This document shows, one piece after another, positions 32,540 through 34,950 of a stretch of 34,950 nt of DNA. Position numbers and translations under genes: made by a program. The stretch's first letter is position 1; every line of letters starts with the position of its first letter. The stretch is taken from the NCBI GenBank assembly GCA_948602995.1, contig CAPEBR010000039.1, positions 1 through 34,950 of the forward strand, in the 5' to 3' direction. Origin of the DNA: an uncultured Dorea sp. Its GTDB lineage: Bacteria > Bacillota > Clostridia > Lachnospirales > Lachnospiraceae. Under the pieces are notes generated by a model. The model was not told the origin of the DNA. It did not search any database and saw nothing but the letters and a program-made list of their open reading frames with translations.

Positions 32540-33019
32540 TTACTCGCCCTCTGAATCCTTTTCTTCAATATTTGCCCTGTCATCAATCTGTGTTTTGATA
32601 TTCCGTGCCAGCGGCTCCAGGAATGAAGGTACTGCCACGCCCATATCCTTAACATTTTCCAGTATACTGATAATCTCGTTGCATATAATCCAAATGGCAA
32701 CAATACATGCTACCAAAAATGACACCGGCGATTCATAGCCCACCGTCTCGCATGCATACTTAATGAGCTGATCCATTACCGCGCCCACTACGACCAGAAG
32801 CCACATACTTACTTTCTTTTTCACTCCTCGGATACTTTTATAAGAATTGATGTCCTGTTTCCGGTATGGCGTGGCCATAAGCCCGGTTATGTAATCAATT
32901 ACATTACATGTTACCATCAGTATGATCGGCAGCGCTAAAATCCCCAGCAGGGAAGACAGGAATGCAAATACTGCCGTAAAAGCCGCCTTAATATAAGTTG
33001 CCTGTTCCATTTTCTTCAT
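32540..33019 (-). CDS. Phage holin, Phage_holin_4 (toxin secretion/lysis) family
   Basis: 159 residues from ATG at 33019 (AGG 4 bases upstream); a GTG at 33028 would add three residues and is an alternative. It shows three to four hydrophobic segments (AFTAVFAFLSSLLGILALPIILM, MWLLVVVGAVMDQLI, FLVACIVAIWIICNEIISILENV) with the family signature VIDYITGLMATPYRKQDINSYKSIRGVKKK. A charged tail follows, as in other holins. It forms membrane lesions that release the endolysin. It lies two genes upstream of the endolysin on the same strand. Confidence 0.92.
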   Translation of the reverse strand: MKKMEQATYIKAAFTAVFAFLSSLLGILALPIILMVTCNVIDYITGLMATPYRKQDINSYKSIRGVKKKVSMWLLVVVGAVMDQLIKYACETVGYESPVSFLVACIVAIWIICNEIISILENVKDMGVAVPSFLEPLARNIKTQIDDRANIEEKDSEGE

Positions 33020-33093
33020 ACGCCTCACTCTCTTACTTTCTTACGGAGGATGGACTTTCCTTTAAATTTCGATGCCTTTCATCCTCCTTTTGG

Positions 33094-33219
33094 CTACTCT
33101 GACAGTTCTGTTGCCTCAAGATCTTCCAAAACCTGTCTGACCTGCTCCCGGATTTTTTCCGGAACCTGTCCAATTGTTTTCTTACCTTTTACAATAAGCA
33201 CTGCATAGATCGCTGCCAT
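33094..33219 (-). CDS. CD1375-like small phage protein
   Basis: 41 residues from ATG at 33219, preceded by AAGGAGGTGG; the longer frame to 33318 has no ribosome site. The pattern AIYAVLIVKGKKTIGQVPEKIREQVRQVL matches the CD1375-type miniproteins found before holins in clostridial phages; their function is unknown. It clearly resembles the neighbouring upstream miniprotein when that is read through a -1 frameshift, so the two are paralogues. Confidence 0.75.
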   Translation of the reverse strand: MAAIYAVLIVKGKKTIGQVPEKIREQVRQVLEDLEATELSE

Positions 33220-33271
33220 CACTTCCACCTCCTTTCCGGATATTTTTTCATATATGAAAAACAGCAGCTTC

Positions 33272-33402
33272 CTAATCACGGTTTTCATTCCCCTGGTCAG
33301 GCAGCTGCTGAACTTCATCCCTTAGCTTTTCCGGTATCTCTTCCGGCCTTTTTTTTCATTCTTGCGGATTAAGTCCGCATATACTTTTGCCATCCAGCTC
33401 AT
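33272..33402 (-). CDS. CD1375-like miniprotein split by an A8 tract (likely -1 frameshift)
   Basis: ATG at 33402 follows GGAGGTG. Frame 0 gives 26 residues (MSWMAKVYADLIRKNEKK, then GRKRYRKS) and stops at 33322. At the GAAAAAAAAGG run (about 33344-33354) a shift of -1 gives instead RPEEIPEKLRDEVQQL and stops at 33272, a 43-residue product. That version aligns along its length with the next gene: YADLIRKNEKK...EEIPEKLRDEVQQL against YAVLIVKGKKT...GQVPEKIREQVRQVL. A AAA AAA is a classical slippery sequence, and the shifted frame has no start of its own. It could be programmed frameshifting, transcript slippage, a real mutation or an assembly error. Confidence 0.6.
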
Positions 33403-33404
33403 AA

Positions 33405-33815
33405 TTACACCTCCATCCCTTCATAGATTTCACAGATTGCCATCTGCAAATCAGTTACCTGTGACGCCGTATTCTCAGACAATGCTTTTGCCGCTTCCGC
33501 CATGGCATTTACAGACAGCACACCTGCTTCTGCATTTATAAGCCTTTCCTTCAGGGAATCTGTCTCTTTCGTCAGAATCACTGTTTTCGTGTCTCCCACA
33601 AGCATCACACCGCCGTATACCGTCCAGCCTGGAACATCCCCGAACTTTTCATCCATGTCTGTCAGAAGCTCAATATTTGAAATATTTGCCTGTGCCGTGA
33701 ATATATCCTGCAGTTCCTCAGCGGTTCTGTCCTTCATATCAATTTCCAGTCTTCCGTCTGTGATTTCAGCACGTTCTGCTGAATATACTGATCCGTCTAC
33801 TAATCTGATTTTCAT
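33405..33815 (-). CDS. Phage tail-region protein of unknown function
   Basis: 136 residues, not recognised by name. The first half is beta-rich (MKIRLVDGSVYSAERAEITDGRLEIDM, then GWTVYGGVMLVGDTKTVILTK). The second half is a helix, possibly a coiled coil (TDSLKERLINAEAGVLSVNAMAEAAKALSENTASQVTDLQMAI). AAAGGAG lies about 10 bases before the ATG. Its end holds the ribosome site of the next miniprotein. Proteins of this shape lie between tail-fibre genes and the holin in clostridial prophages, so a tail or baseplate accessory role is a guess. Confidence 0.7.
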   Translation of the reverse strand: MKIRLVDGSVYSAERAEITDGRLEIDMKDRTAEELQDIFTAQANISNIELLTDMDEKFGDVPGWTVYGGVMLVGDTKTVILTKETDSLKERLINAEAGVLSVNAMAEAAKALSENTASQVTDLQMAICEIYEGMEV

Positions 33816-33842
33816 TTTGTTTTAACTCCTTTCTTTGCATGG

Positions 33843-33870
33843 CAAAAACACCTGACGTCCACCAGGTGTA
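33843..33870 (-). terminator. Terminator after the tyrosine recombinase gene
   Basis: On the minus strand ACACCTG pairs with CAGGTGT around an 8-base loop, followed by TTTTTG. It lies 19 bases after the recombinase stop, so that gene is probably its own unit. Confidence 0.65.
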
Positions 33871-33888
33871 TTCCCTGCCTCCCTGATA

Positions 33889-34881
33889 CTATGCGCTTAA
33901 ATACCTTTCGTGGTCTGTCTTTAATTTTTCCTGTGCCACCGTACAGTAAAGCATCGTGGTTTCCAGCTTTTCATGACCCAGCAGCAGGGCAACCTCCTGA
34001 ACCGGCATCCCCCGGTTAAGCGCGTTCGTCGCGGCTGTCCTCCGAAACCGGTGTGGGTAAGCGTGTATATCTGCCCGATGCCCTGTACGGCGGATGATAT
34101 CCTCAATTCCATTCTTGGACAATCTCTGGTGTGGTGTGTTTCTGCTTACAAATAAAGCAGGGTTATCATCTGTACGGCTGTCCAGGTACTCTTTTAAGTA
34201 CATGTGTGATCTTTCATTAAGATAGGTTACACGTTCCTTCGCCCCCTTTCCAAATACAGTAAGTTCTTTTGACGTAAATCTGATGTCTGTCCTGTTCAAG
34301 GCCGTCAGCTCCGACACCCTGACGGCAGTACTGTACAGAAATTCCATGATCGCCCTGTCCCTAATGCAGTTACAGTTCATCAGCATCCGCTCCCTCTCCT
34401 CATCCGTGTATGGCTTTTTAATCTTTTTCTCCACCTTGATCTGCTCAACCAGTGCCATCGGGTTCCTCGTTATTTTCTCCCGGTCCCTCAGCCATCCGAA
34501 AAAACTGCTGAACACTGCACGTATATTCTTCAGCGTCTGGTTGCTTACATTGCGTATTTTCTTGTACATCTGCATGTATGCCGACACGTCTGCCTCAGTA
34601 ACATTTACAACATTCTTATCAACATAGGATAGTAGACGGCTCAGCTCATACCTGTACCTCTGCACTGTGGCCGGAGATTTTCCTTCCAGTGCTTTTGCCA
34701 TCAGATAGCCCTCCAAATCTTCTGTCCATCCCCCATCAATAACCTTTAATTCTGCCTTCTCTGATTCCACCCTGTATGTACACAATACATTCTGCAGTAC
34801 AATCTTTAGCTCTGACAGCTCGGTTTCCTTAATTATGTCCTGCATACAGTACAGCACCTTGTTAATCAATTGCTCTTTCAT
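33889..34881 (-). CDS. Tyrosine recombinase / phage integrase family (XerC/D-like)
   Basis: 330 residues from ATG at 34881, chosen for the AAGGAGC site upstream; the longer frame reaches 34947 but lacks one. The N-terminal helical core-binding domain is at about 52-145. The catalytic domain has R188 in STAVRVSELTALN, H277-x-x-R280 in PHRFRRTAATN, H303 in LLGHEKLETT and nucleophile Y312 in MLYCTV, so it looks active. It cuts and rejoins DNA at short target sites. It lies upstream of tail-region and lysis genes and has its own terminator. It may be the prophage integrase or an accessory recombinase, for example one switching tail-fibre genes. Confidence 0.92.
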   Translation of the reverse strand: MKEQLINKVLYCMQDIIKETELSELKIVLQNVLCTYRVESEKAELKVIDGGWTEDLEGYLMAKALEGKSPATVQRYRYELSRLLSYVDKNVVNVTEADVSAYMQMYKKIRNVSNQTLKNIRAVFSSFFGWLRDREKITRNPMALVEQIKVEKKIKKPYTDEERERMLMNCNCIRDRAIMEFLYSTAVRVSELTALNRTDIRFTSKELTVFGKGAKERVTYLNERSHMYLKEYLDSRTDDNPALFVSRNTPHQRLSKNGIEDIIRRTGHRADIHAYPHRFRRTAATNALNRGMPVQEVALLLGHEKLETTMLYCTVAQEKLKTDHERYLSA

Positions 34882-34950
34882 CTTTTGAAGCTCCTTTTTT
34901 GATTTTATTGTATCATCTTGGAGCATCCGTTCTGAATTAAATGGCAAATT
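34882..34950. other. Upstream region of the recombinase gene at the window edge
   Basis: It contains the AAGGAGC ribosome site and a minus-strand TACAAT -10-like word near 34906, but no good -35 box. No other gene is visible here. Confidence 0.35.

Noticed and set aside
33094..33318. 74-residue frame starting MKFSSCLTRG
   Set aside because: No ribosome site at its start, and it overlaps the -1 frame of the preceding miniprotein. The internal ATG at 33219 has a strong AAGGAGGTGG.

Overview
The window looks like a chromosome segment from a Gram-positive anaerobe of the Lachnospiraceae (Clostridium cluster XIVa) type. The evidence is moderate GC, strong AGGAGG ribosome binding sites, sigma-A promoters with 17-bp spacers, a YesMN/ABC-sugar/glycosidase locus, ATP-type PEP carboxykinase, a YitT protein, an Amidase_5-type endolysin and FIVAR/Big-domain secreted proteins. 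The genus cannot be fixed from sequence reading alone.

Region 1 (1-17404, all minus strand) is a glycan-use locus. A sensor kinase (start GTG at 17344) and an AraC-type response regulator overlap by ATGA. After a 100-bp gap carrying a 12-bp direct repeat come a solute-binding lipoprotein, two MalF/MalG-type permeases, an intracellular GH31 glycosidase and a 2846-residue secreted multidomain glycosidase. The likely logic is that the secreted enzyme releases oligosaccharides, the ABC transporter imports them, the GH31 enzyme removes alpha-linked units inside the cell, and the two-component system senses the ligand. A terminator hairpin after the binding-protein gene would give the usual excess of binding protein. 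Another minus-strand gene begins at the left edge (positions 1-23).

Region 2 (17405-22632) holds housekeeping genes: pckA, a yitT-type membrane protein and tex. Region 3 (22633-26625) is on the plus strand: a TetR regulator with a structured leader, then a lipid kinase, a glycerophosphodiesterase, a PAP2 phosphatase (together a plausible lipid-handling group) and a bacteriohemerythrin. Region 4 (26626-30834, minus) has an SfsA-MutY fusion, a small alarmone synthetase, a CobO-type adenosyltransferase and a PTS_EIIC_2 family membrane protein.

Region 5 (31337-34950, minus) is prophage-derived. It holds a tyrosine recombinase, a small tail-region protein, two related CD1375-like miniproteins (the first apparently needing a -1 frameshift at an A8 run), a holin, a 53-residue protein and an endolysin. 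Between this and the PTS gene lies 502 bp without a gene, holding hairpins, tandem repeats and an orphan promoter-like site.

Two dispersed hairpin repeat families occur in the window: a perfect GGGGACGGGGC palindrome (two copies) and a GGTCTGTGCA hairpin family (two copies). A 15-bp motif is also shared by the 3' ends of two genes. In three places repeat sequence supplies the stop codon or the last codons of a gene. The items most worth a second look are the frameshifted phage miniprotein, the tetR leader, the SfsA-MutY fusion, the giant glycosidase with alternating FIVAR pairs, and the repeat-derived gene ends.
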